A DNA stretch of 64,000 nt from an uncultured Eubacteriales bacterium (GCA_900547135.1 URFJ01000001.1:1-64000), one strand, 5' to 3'; counted from the first letter of the stretch, positions 25,958-36,054 are shown. Notes: a model not told the origin generated them from the sequence alone. Made by a program: numbers and translations.

Positions 25958-27022
25958 CTATTTCTTAGGGTCATAGGAGGTTACCTGAATCCAGGCGTCG
26001 TTATAAACCGTTACAAAATTGCCCAGATCGTGGAATACGTCACACCGGTCGATTATGTCCTGAGGCGGATTGTATGTTTCATCCCCTGTCCACTCCTCGT
26101 CCATTAGCTCCAGCGCGGCCTTAACCGGAGTGCTGTAGCCTATGTATTCCGTATTCTGCTTTGCTACGTCCGCCTGGCACAGGAAGTTGATGAACTTCTC
26201 GGCCTCTTCGGTATGCTTCGATGTTTTGGGGATTATTATGTTATCAAACCAAAGGTTGCTGCCCTCCTTGGGCACCGCGTAGGCGAGATCCTCGTTTTCA
26301 AGCATGCATGCCATCGCGTCGCCCGAGTATACCACGGCGAGCGCTCCGCCGTTATTGATCATGGTTCCCTTTATGGTGTCGCCAAGGTATGCCCTAACAA
26401 GCGATTTCTGCTCCATCAGGGCGTTTTTCGCGGCCTCTATATGCGCCTCGTCGCGCGTATTTATGTCATATCCAAGCTTTAGCAGGGCTACGCCGATTGT
26501 ATCGCGCATGCTGTCATACATAAGGATCTGTCCGGAATACTTTTCATCCCAAAGTATGTCCCAGCTGTCCACCGGATCGTCCACCATCTTGGTGTTGTAA
26601 AGAATGCCCACCGTGCCCCACATATACGGAACCGAGTATTTATTGTCCGGATCAAAGGACAGGTCCATAAACCGCTCGTCGATATTCTTTATGTTTGGTA
26701 TGTTATCCATGTCGAGTTCGTGGAGCATGTTGTTGGCTATAAGCTTCTCAATGATGTAGTCCGACGGGAAGCACAGGTCGTATATGCAGTCGGGCGATTC
26801 GAGCTGTACGATCATCTCCTCGTTGTTTGCCATGAACGTATAGTTGATGTCTATGCCCGACTCCTCCTCAAAGCGCTTTATAAGCTCCTCATCAATATAG
26901 TCTCCCCAGTTAAGGACATTAAGCGTAACCTTACCGTTTGAACTGCACCCAGGCAGAATAACGGCGATGGCAAGAATGAATACCATCGTCATTGCCATTA
27001 AAAGTGAAAAACCCTTTTTCAT
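25958..27022 (-). CDS. potD: Spermidine/putrescine ABC transporter substrate-binding lipoprotein
   Basis: 354-aa extracellular polyamine-binding protein. A lipoprotein signal ends ILPGCSSNG, with the acylated Cys near residue 26. The mature part starts VTLNVLNWGDYIDEELIKRFEEE, a hallmark of PotD/PotF, and has aromatic/acidic pocket residues such as PYMWGTVGILYNT and VVYSGDAMACM. It is the last gene of the pot operon. A strong start codon context lies at 27022. Binding of spermidine versus putrescine cannot be decided. Confidence 0.94.
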   Translation of the reverse strand: MKKGFSLLMAMTMVFILAIAVILPGCSSNGKVTLNVLNWGDYIDEELIKRFEEESGIDINYTFMANNEEMIVQLESPDCIYDLCFPSDYIIEKLIANNMLHELDMDNIPNIKNIDERFMDLSFDPDNKYSVPYMWGTVGILYNTKMVDDPVDSWDILWDEKYSGQILMYDSMRDTIGVALLKLGYDINTRDEAHIEAAKNALMEQKSLVRAYLGDTIKGTMINNGGALAVVYSGDAMACMLENEDLAYAVPKEGSNLWFDNIIIPKTSKHTEEAEKFINFLCQADVAKQNTEYIGYSTPVKAALELMDEEWTGDETYNPPQDIIDRCDVFHDLGNFVTVYNDAWIQVTSYDPKK

Positions 27023-27083
27023 CCCTCTAAAAATCCTCCGTTTATGTATACTAGGTATATATTAACCCCTTATGGGGGGTGTA

Positions 27084-27899
27084 TCAGCCCTTAAGCTTGG
27101 CCGCCTCCTTAGCGGCCTTTCGCTCCTCCCTGACGGATTTGAAGTTGACAATCAGCAAAAGCGTGAGCACAGCCGCAAACATCAGTGTGGACAGCGCGTT
27201 TATCTTGGGACTGATGCCCTTTCTGGCCATGGAATAGATGTATATCGACAGGTTCTGCTGGCCCTGCTGGGCAAAGTAGCTTATTACGAAGTCGTCAAGG
27301 CTCAGCGTAAAGGCAAGTATGAGCCCCGATACTATCCCCGGCATTATATCCGGAATTACCACCTTGCGAAGCGCTGAAAACGGCGTGCAGCCAAGATCCA
27401 GCGCTGCCTCATAGAGCATGTCGGAGCTTTGCCTCAGCTTTGGCATGACTGAGAATATTACATACGGGATATTGAAAGTAATATGCGCTATGCACAGCCT
27501 GAGATAGCTGTTCTGCTGGCTTATCCCGATAAACGAGAACAGCATCATAAGGCTTATCCCCGTAACAAGATCGGGATTTATCATCGGAAGCTGGGACACG
27601 TTTTCAATCAGCATGCGGCGGCCCTTTTTCATGGAGTGCATGCCTATGGCCGCAAACGTGCCTATTATGGTCGCTGCCACAGCCGAAATTACCGCTACGC
27701 TCAGGGTTACCCCCAGCGCGTCCATGATGGTGGCGTCGTTTATAAGCTCTTCGTACCACTTGAGGGAAAAGCCCGACCAGTTGCCCATGGTCTTTGACTC
27801 GTTAAATGAATAGACCATCAGCACAGCAATCGGCGCATAGAGGAAGACGAGCATAATTCCTAGGTACGTCCCCTTGAAAAACGTTCTTAGTTTTTTCAC
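27084..27899 (-). CDS. potC: Spermidine/putrescine ABC transporter permease
   Basis: 271-aa inner-membrane permease with six predicted helices, the first in GTYLGIMLVFLYAPIAVLMVYSF. The EAA-type loop reads YEAALDLGCTPFSALRKVVIPDIMPG, which docks to PotA. The start is GTG at 27899, sharing GTGA with the potB stop, which signals translational coupling; a longer open frame upstream only overlaps potB. Ends in a charged tail. Forms the channel with PotB. Confidence 0.94.
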   Translation of the reverse strand: MKKLRTFFKGTYLGIMLVFLYAPIAVLMVYSFNESKTMGNWSGFSLKWYEELINDATIMDALGVTLSVAVISAVAATIIGTFAAIGMHSMKKGRRMLIENVSQLPMINPDLVTGISLMMLFSFIGISQQNSYLRLCIAHITFNIPYVIFSVMPKLRQSSDMLYEAALDLGCTPFSALRKVVIPDIMPGIVSGLILAFTLSLDDFVISYFAQQGQQNLSIYIYSMARKGISPKINALSTLMFAAVLTLLLIVNFKSVREERKAAKEAAKLKG

Positions 27900-28723
27900 C
27901 AGAGCTTGCCCCCCTCCTCGCCTGTCCTGCGCTCGGCGTTGCGCATGATCAGCATGGATATTATTACGAGTATCAGCAGGATAAACGACAGCGCCGAGCC
28001 TATTCCCCATTCGTTTACCAGCAGGAACTGGTTTTCTATAAGATCGCCGTAGAGCATGTACATCCCGCCCCCGAGCAGCCTTGATATGGCAAAGGTGGTT
28101 ATAGCGGGAATGAACACCATCGTTATTCCAGAAATCACCCCGGGCATGGACAGCGGCAGTATTACGCGCGTAAACGTTGTAATCCCGTTGGCGCCAAGGT
28201 CGCTGGCAGCTTCAAGGTGCGATTTATCGAGCTTTATAAGCACGGTATATATCGGCAGTATCATGAACGGCAAAAAGTTGTATATGTTTCCTAGCAGTAT
28301 CGCCGTTTCCGTAAACAGAAGCTGCTGGGGCGCAAGCCCGATCGAGGTAAGCAGGGCGTTGATCGCCCCGTCCGTGTCCAAAATCACCTGCCACGCATAG
28401 GTCCTGAGCAGAAAGTTCATCCACATGGGCAGGATAAAAAACATCGATACTATGGCAGCCTTCGACCGTTTCATATTGGAGAGTATGTAAGCCACCGGAT
28501 AGCCCAGTGCCAGGCAGACCAGCGTGGTTTCAAGCGCCATCACCACCGAGCGCCATAATACGGCCATGTTCTGGCTTCTCAGGCCGCTTATAAGGTTTGC
28601 CAGGGTAAACGCTCCCGCCTTGTCGGTGAGGGCGTAATATCCTATAAGCATCATCGGAGCCGCTATGAAGATTATCATCCAAACGATGTATGGATATGAA
28701 AAAACTGAACGTTTCAGCTTCAT
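27896..28723 (-). CDS. potB: Spermidine/putrescine ABC transporter permease
   Basis: 275-aa permease with six predicted helices (first near YPYIVWMIIFIAAPMMLIGYYAL). Its EAA loop is LEAASDLGANGITTFTRVILPLSMPG. Partner of PotC in the polyamine transporter; the stop overlaps the potC GTG by four bases. About 68 bp separate it from potA upstream on the same strand. Confidence 0.94.
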   Translation of the reverse strand: MKLKRSVFSYPYIVWMIIFIAAPMMLIGYYALTDKAGAFTLANLISGLRSQNMAVLWRSVVMALETTLVCLALGYPVAYILSNMKRSKAAIVSMFFILPMWMNFLLRTYAWQVILDTDGAINALLTSIGLAPQQLLFTETAILLGNIYNFLPFMILPIYTVLIKLDKSHLEAASDLGANGITTFTRVILPLSMPGVISGITMVFIPAITTFAISRLLGGGMYMLYGDLIENQFLLVNEWGIGSALSFILLILVIISMLIMRNAERRTGEEGGKLW

Positions 28724-28791
28724 AATATCCTGCCCTCCCCCTCTGTCCGGCTTATGCCGGTACGTAATCGCGAATATTTTTTAAAACCGAG

Positions 28792-29868
28792 TTATTCCTG
28801 CAACGACCCGTCGGTCGCCTCCGCCTCAGGCCCCGGATGCATTACGTGGATGGCGTCGGGCGGTATCTCCACCCCAACCTCAGTACCCTGAGGTACAAAG
28901 TCCGTTGAGTGTATAAGCCACTCAAGGTCTCCGCACTGCACCCTGAATTCATAATGCACGCCCATGAACAGCACGCTTTTGATTATGCCGGTTAGCTTGG
29001 AGCTGTCCTTATTCACTATATCGATATCCTCGGGCCTTACCACAACGTCCACGTCCGTTTTCTTGCCAAAACCAGCGTCAACGCAGACAAACTCGTGCCC
29101 CTCAAAGCTTACCCTGTAGTCGTCCTCCATGACGGCGCTTAAAATATTGCTTTCGCCTATGAAATCCGCAACAAAGCGGTTCCTGGGTTCGTTGTATATA
29201 TCGGCCGGCCGGCCGATTTGCTGTATAACGCCGCGGTTCATGACAGCTATGGTGTCGCTCATGGTAAGCGCCTCCTCCTGGTCATGGGTGACGTATACGA
29301 ATGTTATCTTCAGCCGCTGCTGCATGCGTTTAAGCTCGACCTGCATCTCCTTCCTGAGCTTTAGGTCCAGCGCGCCAAGGGGTTCGTCCAGCAGCAACAC
29401 CTCCGGCTCGTTTACCAGGGCGCGCGCAATAGCCACGCGCTGCTGCTGCCCGCCGGAAAGCTGCTCTATATACCTTTTCCCATAGCCTGCCAGGTTGACA
29501 AGGTCAAGCATGGCGTTGACCTTCAGCTCTATATCCTTTTTGGCAAGCTTTTTTATCTTCAGCCCGAACGCTATATTATCAAATACGTTTAAATGGGGAA
29601 ACAGCGCATATTTTTGAAATACGGTGTTTACCTTCCGCTTATGCGGAGGGATGCCCACCATGTCCTTTCCATACATCAGGAGCTTTCCTTCCGTAGGCAT
29701 GGTGAAACCGGCGATTATTCTAAGCATCGTGGTCTTGCCGCATCCGGAAGGTCCCAGCAGCGTTAAAAACTCGCCGTCGCGGATATAAAGGGATACGTCG
29801 TTGAGCGCAGGCTCGCCATCGTACAGCTTTGTTATGTTTTTAAGCTCAATCAGGCGCGTGTTTTCCAT
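28792..29868 (-). CDS. potA: Spermidine/putrescine ABC transporter ATP-binding protein
   Basis: 358-aa ATPase of the polyamine importer. Walker A GPSGCGKTT near residue 40, Q-loop TVFQKYALFPHL, signature LSGGQQQRVAIARAL, Walker B LLLDEPLGALD and the switch His in YVTHDQEEALTMSD are all present. The last ~110 residues form the TOBE regulatory domain typical of PotA (DVVVRPEDIDIV). It opens the potABCD run and follows the XRE-cupin regulator gene by 16 bp. Confidence 0.95.
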   Translation of the reverse strand: MENTRLIELKNITKLYDGEPALNDVSLYIRDGEFLTLLGPSGCGKTTMLRIIAGFTMPTEGKLLMYGKDMVGIPPHKRKVNTVFQKYALFPHLNVFDNIAFGLKIKKLAKKDIELKVNAMLDLVNLAGYGKRYIEQLSGGQQQRVAIARALVNEPEVLLLDEPLGALDLKLRKEMQVELKRMQQRLKITFVYVTHDQEEALTMSDTIAVMNRGVIQQIGRPADIYNEPRNRFVADFIGESNILSAVMEDDYRVSFEGHEFVCVDAGFGKKTDVDVVVRPEDIDIVNKDSSKLTGIIKSVLFMGVHYEFRVQCGDLEWLIHSTDFVPQGTEVGVEIPPDAIHVMHPGPEAEATDGSLQE

Positions 29869-29884
29869 TGAAATCCCCCCGTCC

Positions 29885-30424
29885 CTAGAAGCTGGGCGGC
29901 GTAGCCACCCACAGCACCTTTGCGGCAGTGTTTCCGGTGTTCTTTATCTGATGGGGAGCCGTAGGCTTAAAACAGAAGCTGGATCCCCGCCTTACCTTTA
30001 ATTTTCTGTCGCCCAGGCACAGCGTTACGCTGCCCTGAAGCACATATCCAAATTCTTCGCCCTCATGCGGATCGTCCATATAACTTTCTCCGCCGGGCCT
30101 GAGCGCTATAAGAATCGGCTCGAGCGCGTTCTTCTGGGCGTTAGGCACCAGCCAGCAGATGCTGTACCCGCACTCGTTGTCATTTTTAATAAACATATCA
30201 TCAGGGGTAAACGCCAGCTTTTCCTCGGGTTTTTCATAAAAAAACTCGGAAAGATTCGTTCCCAGCGCCTCCAGTATGTCCATAAGCGTGGCTATAGACG
30301 GCGACGTCTGGTCGCGCTCAAGCTGGGATATAAATCCCTTTGACAGCTCCGTTCGGTTCGCAAGCTCTTCCTGGGTGAGGTTGAGCTTTAACCTCAGGCG
30401 CTTTATCTTGCCGCCAATGCTCAT
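29885..30424 (-). CDS. XRE-family regulator with C-terminal cupin (PuuR-like), likely polyamine regulator
   Basis: 179-aa transcription factor: a lambda-repressor-like HTH (residues ~5-60, GGKIKRLRLKLNLTQEELANRTELSKGFISQLERDQ region) joined to a cupin domain (DPHEGEEFGYVLQGSVTLCLGD ... CFKPTAPHQIKNTG). This architecture is that of PuuR and related polyamine or amine regulators. I choose the ATG at 30424, which has AGGAGG eleven bases upstream. As first gene of the pot operon it probably controls polyamine uptake and itself, with the cupin sensing polyamine (inference). Confidence 0.9.
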   Translation of the reverse strand: MSIGGKIKRLRLKLNLTQEELANRTELSKGFISQLERDQTSPSIATLMDILEALGTNLSEFFYEKPEEKLAFTPDDMFIKNDNECGYSICWLVPNAQKNALEPILIALRPGGESYMDDPHEGEEFGYVLQGSVTLCLGDRKLKVRRGSSFCFKPTAPHQIKNTGNTAAKVLWVATPPSF

Positions 30425-30764
30425 GTTTAACGATTCCTCCTGACTGCACCGCGCAGATGCAGTTATACTTAACCCCGTGTATAGCAATTCTGTCTGGCAC
30501 AGAGCATCTATACTTAATGTTTATGATTGCTAAACACCACGCGACGTAATTAAACCATGATTCTACATACTTGTCAACGCCTTTTTGCTTTTTACGGAGT
30601 TTTAATATAAAATGTTTGTTAGTCTCATTTATACATTTATAAAATGACTTAAACGCCTGGACAATTTACATGTTTTTTTGTATATCCGGAGGTCGGGATA
30701 ACCAAGGTTTATATAAAGCGGGGTTAAACTGATAAAAATGTCTCAAGCAGGAAGCAGAACCCCA

Positions 30765-30855
30765 AGCGTCGCCCCTGGAACGTTCACCGCTTCCCCGTGC
30801 TCTGGCAGTATCACGCGGCTGAAGCCCAGCCGCAGGCATTCCTGAACCCGCTTTT
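30765..30855 (-). pseudogene. Duplicated internal 3' segment of radA
   Basis: These 91 bp match 31028-31118 inside radA with one visible mismatch. They encode the residues around QECLRLGFSRVILPEHGEAV on the minus strand and lie ~200 bp beyond the radA stop. Similarity ends abruptly on both sides. Near identity implies a recent event. The rest of 30488-30972 shows no other gene. Confidence 0.9.
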
Positions 30856-30972
30856 AAAACCTTTTTATCTAATAATAGGTCCAATAATTTTAGAAGGTAA
30901 ATAAAAAAAGGCCTTAAGCCTAAAGTAAGCGCTGTGTTAAAGCTAAAGCAAAGTTTATGCGGTTTAGGCATT

Positions 30973-32313
30973 CTAATTATATATCCCCGCAAGCGCTACC
31001 GCTTCATCAATGGTCTTAACCTTCAATAGCGTCGACCCTGGAACGTTCACCGCTTCCCCGTGCTCTGGCAGTATCACGCGGCTGAAGCCCAGCCGCAGGC
31101 ATTCCTGAACCCGCTTTTCAAGCCTGCTTATCCTGCGTATCTCGCCCGTCAATGAAACCTCGCCCAGCACGGCCGTGGACTTTGGCAGCGCTGATTCAGT
31201 AAGCGCCGACGCAATGGAAAGCGCGATGGCCAGGTCGGACGCGCGTTCGCTCAGCCTCAATCCCCCGACAACGTTGGCATAAATATCACGGTCCGAGACC
31301 CTAAGCCCCGCCTTTTTTTCAAGCACCGCAAGCAGCAGCACAAGCCTGCCGTTATCCATGCCCGTTGCCATGCGCCTGGGATTGCTGAACTGGGTGGGCG
31401 AGATAAGGGCCTGCACCTCGGCCAGCATGGGACGGGTACCCTCCATCATGCAGGTTACCGAGCAACCGGCCGCGTTTGCGCCGGACAGAAACAGCATCGA
31501 CGGGTCCGGAACCTCTGCCATGCCTGTATCGCGCATTTCAAATACGCCTATCTCGTTTGTAGAGCCAAAACGGTTCTTCACTGCCCTGAGCAGCCTGAAC
31601 GAATCATGGCGGTCGCCCTCGAAATACAGCACCGTGTCAACCATATGCTCCAGCATCCTCGGCCCCGCCAGCGCGCCCTCCTTGGTTACGTGACCTACTA
31701 TGAACACAGCGCAGCCCGAGGACTTGGCGTATCTTGTAAGCGAATCCGTTACCTGGCGGATCTGCGTTATGCTTCCCGCGGCGCTTTGTATATCCGGGTC
31801 GTACATAGTCTGTATCGAATCAATTATCAGCACCGTGGGCTGCAGCCTTATAAGTTCGGTTTCTATGTTCTGAAGCGATGTATCCGCCAGCACAAGCATA
31901 TCGCCGCAGGCCGCGAGCCTTTCAGCCCTTAGCCTCAGCTGGGCGCCCGACTCCTCACCGGTGACATACAGCACCTTTAAAGAGGCGGCCAGCGTTCCGG
32001 CCACCTGCGTAAGCAGCGTTGATTTACCTATGCCCGGGTCGCCTCCTATCAGCACTACCGAGCCTGGAACCAGGCCGCCGCCCAGCACGCGGTCGAGCTC
32101 TCCAATGCCTGTGCAAAGCCTGCGCGCGCTGTCAGCCGGCAGCTCCCTAAGCGGCCTTGCCATTTCTAAAGAGGCACTGTCGCGCCTGCCCTTTACAGCA
32201 TTTATCTCCACCATCGTGTTCCAGCTTGAGCAGGCCGGACAGTGCCCAAGCCACTTCCCGCTTTCATAGCCGCACTCGCCGCAAACGTATACGGTTTTAA
32301 CCTGTTTTGACAT
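30973..32313 (-). CDS. radA: DNA repair protein RadA
   Basis: 446-aa RecA-like motor that helps branch migration in homologous recombination. An N-terminal C4 zinc finger (YVCGECGYESGKWLGHCPAC) is followed by the ATPase core with Walker A GGDPGIGKSTLL and Walker B VLIIDSIQTM, the RadA-specific KNRFGSTNEIG motif near residue 250, and a Lon-protease-like C-terminal domain (DRDIYANVVGGLRLSERASDLAIA) without catalytic serine-lysine function. Length is typical. A broken duplicate of its 3' part lies downstream. Confidence 0.97.
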   Translation of the reverse strand: MSKQVKTVYVCGECGYESGKWLGHCPACSSWNTMVEINAVKGRRDSASLEMARPLRELPADSARRLCTGIGELDRVLGGGLVPGSVVLIGGDPGIGKSTLLTQVAGTLAASLKVLYVTGEESGAQLRLRAERLAACGDMLVLADTSLQNIETELIRLQPTVLIIDSIQTMYDPDIQSAAGSITQIRQVTDSLTRYAKSSGCAVFIVGHVTKEGALAGPRMLEHMVDTVLYFEGDRHDSFRLLRAVKNRFGSTNEIGVFEMRDTGMAEVPDPSMLFLSGANAAGCSVTCMMEGTRPMLAEVQALISPTQFSNPRRMATGMDNGRLVLLLAVLEKKAGLRVSDRDIYANVVGGLRLSERASDLAIALSIASALTESALPKSTAVLGEVSLTGEIRRISRLEKRVQECLRLGFSRVILPEHGEAVNVPGSTLLKVKTIDEAVALAGIYN

Positions 32314-32337
32314 CCATTCTCCTTTTAATCCGTCCGC

Positions 32338-33540
32338 CTAGCCAGGAATCGGCGCGAACTTCATGATATCGCGCTCCCGCGACGTAACGTCCATCCAAAA
32401 CGCCACATCGCCCGATACTCCCATGAACTGGGCCTTCTCGTCCTCGGGCGTAATCCTGTAGCTTACCGCATCCTCAAATATGTATACGTAAATGGCTTCA
32501 GCTTTGCTGTATACCACAAAGTCGCTGCCAAGGCCGAACTCAACGACCCCCTCGTCAATAAGGACGGGGTCTGACGGCCCCTTAGCCCCATAAAGCTTCG
32601 CGCCAGGCGCGTGGTTTGAATCAAGCCATGCGAAATACGCCCCGTTCCCCTCGGGGTCATGCACGTATGTTCCAGGCTCATAGGTATATATCTGGCTTGT
32701 GAGCCGCGCATAGTTTATACAGCTGGTAGCGCCGCCTTGGGTTGAAAACTCGCCGTAGGCATCGGCCCAGACAATAAGTCCGTTCATGAACGAAGGAAGG
32801 CTCTGCCCATATTCGGAATTGTTGAACATGGCCAGGGTGGCGCTCTCCTGCGTTTCGAGGTCGCATATATACAGCTTATCCATTCGCGTGCCCGTGCGCT
32901 CGGTCCATACGATATAGTGATCGTACAGCTTTATCTCTGGCTGGCCAACATAGAACTCCTTAACCACGCGTGGCCTGCCAGACGAGTTGCCTCGCCGCAT
33001 GGCCATTATCCTTCCCCCGCCTTCGAACTTGCCGTCGATAAACACAAGCCAGTCTTCATTTATCGACGGGAAAAGAAAATGATCGTACTGAAGGTTATAG
33101 TCCAACCCGCTCGCTTCTCTGGTATCCGGATTGTAGAAAAACAGGTCCGTCATAAGCGCCCTGCCATCGACGACCTTACCGCCGGTAAAAACGATTTCGC
33201 CGTTATGATAAAATGGGTCTCCGTACCATCTGTAATCCATCACGTCGGATACGGATAATACTATCTCGTTCTGAGCCGTTTCCGGTACAAAGTTGGTCAT
33301 AGGGTGCGGCGTGGGCGTAGGCCTTAGCGTCGGCTCTGGAGTTGGTTCAGGCGCAAACGGCGGTTTGTAATCAATCCCCAGCATTGGCAGCAAAAGCGGC
33401 AGCGCGACAAATACTATTAGCGCAATAACCGCCAGAATGCCCATTATTATACCTATAAGCGCGAATATCGGCCCCGCGTTTGAGCGGTTAAGCTTGCGAA
33501 GCCTTTTTCTGGGTACTTTTGTACGGTATTTTCTCCCCAT
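32338..33540 (-). CDS. Membrane-anchored extracellular beta-propeller-like protein
   Basis: 400-aa protein with a basic N-terminus (RTKVPRKRLRKLNR), one hydrophobic helix (residues ~24-50), a Pro/Thr-rich linker (PEPTPEPTLRPTPTPHP) and an outside domain made of repeating strands of the type VVWTERTG, LIVWADAYGEF, VAFWMDVTS. The repeats of about 45-50 residues suggest a TolB/WD-like beta-propeller, a fold often used for binding. Function unknown. It lies just upstream of radA (24 bp) on the same strand and may be cotranscribed. Confidence 0.75.
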   Translation of the reverse strand: MGRKYRTKVPRKRLRKLNRSNAGPIFALIGIIMGILAVIALIVFVALPLLLPMLGIDYKPPFAPEPTPEPTLRPTPTPHPMTNFVPETAQNEIVLSVSDVMDYRWYGDPFYHNGEIVFTGGKVVDGRALMTDLFFYNPDTREASGLDYNLQYDHFLFPSINEDWLVFIDGKFEGGGRIMAMRRGNSSGRPRVVKEFYVGQPEIKLYDHYIVWTERTGTRMDKLYICDLETQESATLAMFNNSEYGQSLPSFMNGLIVWADAYGEFSTQGGATSCINYARLTSQIYTYEPGTYVHDPEGNGAYFAWLDSNHAPGAKLYGAKGPSDPVLIDEGVVEFGLGSDFVVYSKAEAIYVYIFEDAVSYRITPEDEKAQFMGVSGDVAFWMDVTSRERDIMKFAPIPG

Positions 33541-33650
33541 TTTAACTAAGACATCCTTGCGTTATTTGTTCCATTATAACATATAGCGGTGGATTCCAAA
33601 ATAAAAAGGCAATATAAAATAACATGCTTACGCATAGTAAATTCAGCGGC

Positions 33651-34133
33651 TCAGAATACGCTTCCCGGACGTATATATGAAAACACACGGTCATGGTAGG
33701 AAAGCTCCGGAATAAGGCGGCCTTCCCTGTATAATCTTCTGACCTCGAATGGAAGCATCCACCTCGCGTCCACTACCTTCTCGGTGTTAAGCGTGAATGA
33801 GCAAATATCCACCTCCTCAATAAACAGCCATGCGTCAACTACGACGTCTTGTCCAAAAATTGAGGCGGTTAGGGCGCCGTTTTCCCTGTTAGGGGTCAGG
33901 CCTATGGTTTCGCTTGTAAGTCGCAGTGCGCCGGATTCACTGCTTTCGCCCGGGTTTACCGGCCCTGTTATACACTCCCAGCAGAGTGAAAATGGCCTGC
34001 ACGGATGCCTTTTGAGCATCAGATACTCCCCTGCCCCGTTTTTTATCCAAACGTTTATTATAAGCTTGCCAAAGCCCCTCGCCGCTGCGTGCCTGCCGCC
34101 GATATCCCCGCCGGAACTTATAGGACCGTCCAT
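33651..34133 (-). CDS. NUDIX-fold protein with degenerate Nudix box
   Basis: About 160 aa with the Nudix fold order: LIINVWIKNGAGEYLMLKRH, then WECITGPVNPGESSESGALRLTSETIGL. The Nudix box consensus GX5EX7REUXEEXGU would need REL-EE; here the helix reads RLTSETIG, so at least two metal-binding acidic residues are missing and hydrolase activity is doubtful. ATG at 34133 (MDGPISS) has GGAGGAAAGCGTA directly upstream and is preferred over an ATG 30 bases earlier. Possibly a binding or regulatory Nudix protein. Confidence 0.75.
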   Translation of the reverse strand: MDGPISSGGDIGGRHAAARGFGKLIINVWIKNGAGEYLMLKRHPCRPFSLCWECITGPVNPGESSESGALRLTSETIGLTPNRENGALTASIFGQDVVVDAWLFIEEVDICSFTLNTEKVVDARWMLPFEVRRLYREGRLIPELSYHDRVFSYIRPGSVF

Positions 34134-34340
34134 TACGCTTTCCTCCATCAATCGTTTTTTCATTTGACTTCAGTATAATATAAATTTGGATATATGCTCA
34201 AATATATAGGCTGTATTTATGTTAATTTATGATGAATATAGCTTGCATAAATGAATATTATATATTCATAAAATTATTTCCATTTTTTTCTAATTACGTT
34301 ATAATATGTTGATTTTACATTTTAAGGAGTTAAGAACGGC

Positions 34341-35791
34341 ATGTCTGCTTTTGGTGATAAACTCAGATTATACATTGATAAATGTGGTGAAAGCATTTAC
34401 CAGCTTGCAAAGCGGTCAGGTGTTGAACGCACGTCAATACACAAGGCCATGTCGGGTTCAAGAATACTTAACCAGGCCTGTTTTGACAGGTTAATAGAGC
34501 TGCTTAAGCTTACCCCCGCTGAAAAGCAGGATTTGATCAACAGTTATGAGATTGCCAAGCAGGGAGAAGACGTATATCACCGCCGACGCAAGATGGCCGC
34601 TATGCTCAATGGCCTGGCCGCGCTGCCCTCCAAGGAGTTTAACAGCCCTGTAGCCGAATTTAAGGTGAATATGGGGGGCCAATCGTTTGACCGTATAGAG
34701 CTTATAAAGGGGAAATATGAGTTCTATAACCTGATGCGCACCGCGGTGTTAGAGGAGATATCGGACCAGCATACGCCGACGGTGTGTACAAATATACGCT
34801 TCAACGACCAGTTCATGGCTGACACTACCTCATTAATCTACATGTCCACGGGAGGAAAGCTTACCATCAAGCATATACTTCGGTTTGCGCGCCACAGCGA
34901 CTTAGCTTCGGGCAACTACAACATGGATAGGCTGTCGGAAGTGCTCCCCATGGTCCTGTATGTAGGCTGTGGGTATAAGCCCTATTATTTTTATGGCGAT
35001 TACGACAGCGCAAACGCCGTTACTACATAATAACCTGTAAGCGTGTTATAGCCGTATCCGCGGACTTAAATAAGGGCGTCGCTTTCAACGATCCTGAAAT
35101 AGTCCGTATCTGCCAGGAATCCTTCGATATGGCAATTAAACGCTGTCATCCACTGATCAGCTACCTCAGCAGCCCCATGGAAGCAATGAACCACCTTAAG
35201 GAGTATGAATCGAACCTGGATCAGCCTATATATAAGTTTGAGGCAATCCCATGCTTTGCGCTGTTCTTCAGCCCGCAGCTGATAAAAAAGAAGATACGTT
35301 CTGATGTGCCAAACGGCGGCGAGCTGGCGCGCCTGATGAGCGTGCGCTGTGAAGCCATGCGCGCCTCATCCAATATAAACATCATGTTCTTTTCCGAATT
35401 TGGCTTAAACCATTTTACAGATACAGGCACGCTTATTAACATGCCATCCGATATGGCCATTCCCTTCACAGTCGAAGAGCGGCTTAAGCTGCTCCGTGAT
35501 CTTAAAAAATCTATTGACAGCGGCGATATTAAGGCGATTGCCGTGAACCCGGACCGTCTTAATATTTCAAACAGGATATCCATTTACTATACCGAAACCG
35601 GAGGGATCCTGTTTTCGGGTTACAACGACGAAGAAGGAAGCTACGTGATCCTTCTTCTAAAGGAGGAGGGCATCGTAAAAGCCATAAGCGACTTTATGGC
35701 TTACCTCCCCCAAAGCGACCTGGTGTTAAACCCTCAGCAGAGCGCCGCGGTAATTGACGGGTGCATCAAAAGGCTCGAATCAGCGCTATAG
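34341..35791 (+). pseudogene. Large XRE-type regulator-like gene split by a frameshift
   Basis: Two frames form one product. The first (34341-35030) starts with an HTH-like region (SIYQLAKRSGVERTSIHKAMSG) and runs 229 residues to a TAA. The second, open from within 35029 on, continues YYIITCKRVIAVSADLNKG and NDPEIVRICQES before the first ATG at 35129, then to TAG/TAG end at 35791. A one-base change near 35022-35030 would join them into ~483 aa. The long C-terminal part is a ligand or partner domain of unknown type. AAGGAGTTAAGAACGGC precedes ATG 34341. A clear terminator hairpin follows, as for a real transcript. Confidence 0.7.
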
Positions 35792-35821
35792 CCTACCGGC
35801 TTAAAAACCCTAAAACGTATA

Positions 35822-35856
35822 AAAGATCCCGCACTCCACCATTGCGGGATCTTTAT
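35822..35856 (+). terminator. Terminator after the split XRE gene
   Basis: AAAGATCCCGCA (35822-35833) pairs perfectly with TGCGGGATCTTT (35843-35854) around a nine-base loop, ending in a T-rich tail: a rho-independent terminator. Confidence 0.85.
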
Positions 35857-36054
35857 TGAACGCCAATGCGCTCGCTGCACACGCGAAGGTGTAAAAGTGA
35901 TAAAACTGATATCTACCATATGCTGATGCAAAAGGCCCGCTCCGCGTGTGCATACAAACGCATTGGCCGCCCTGACAACAATTACACATTATTTTATTGA
36001 ACCGTGGTATCCCAAACAATATGTGCCCAAAATTGTGGCGCGGGTTCTGATACG

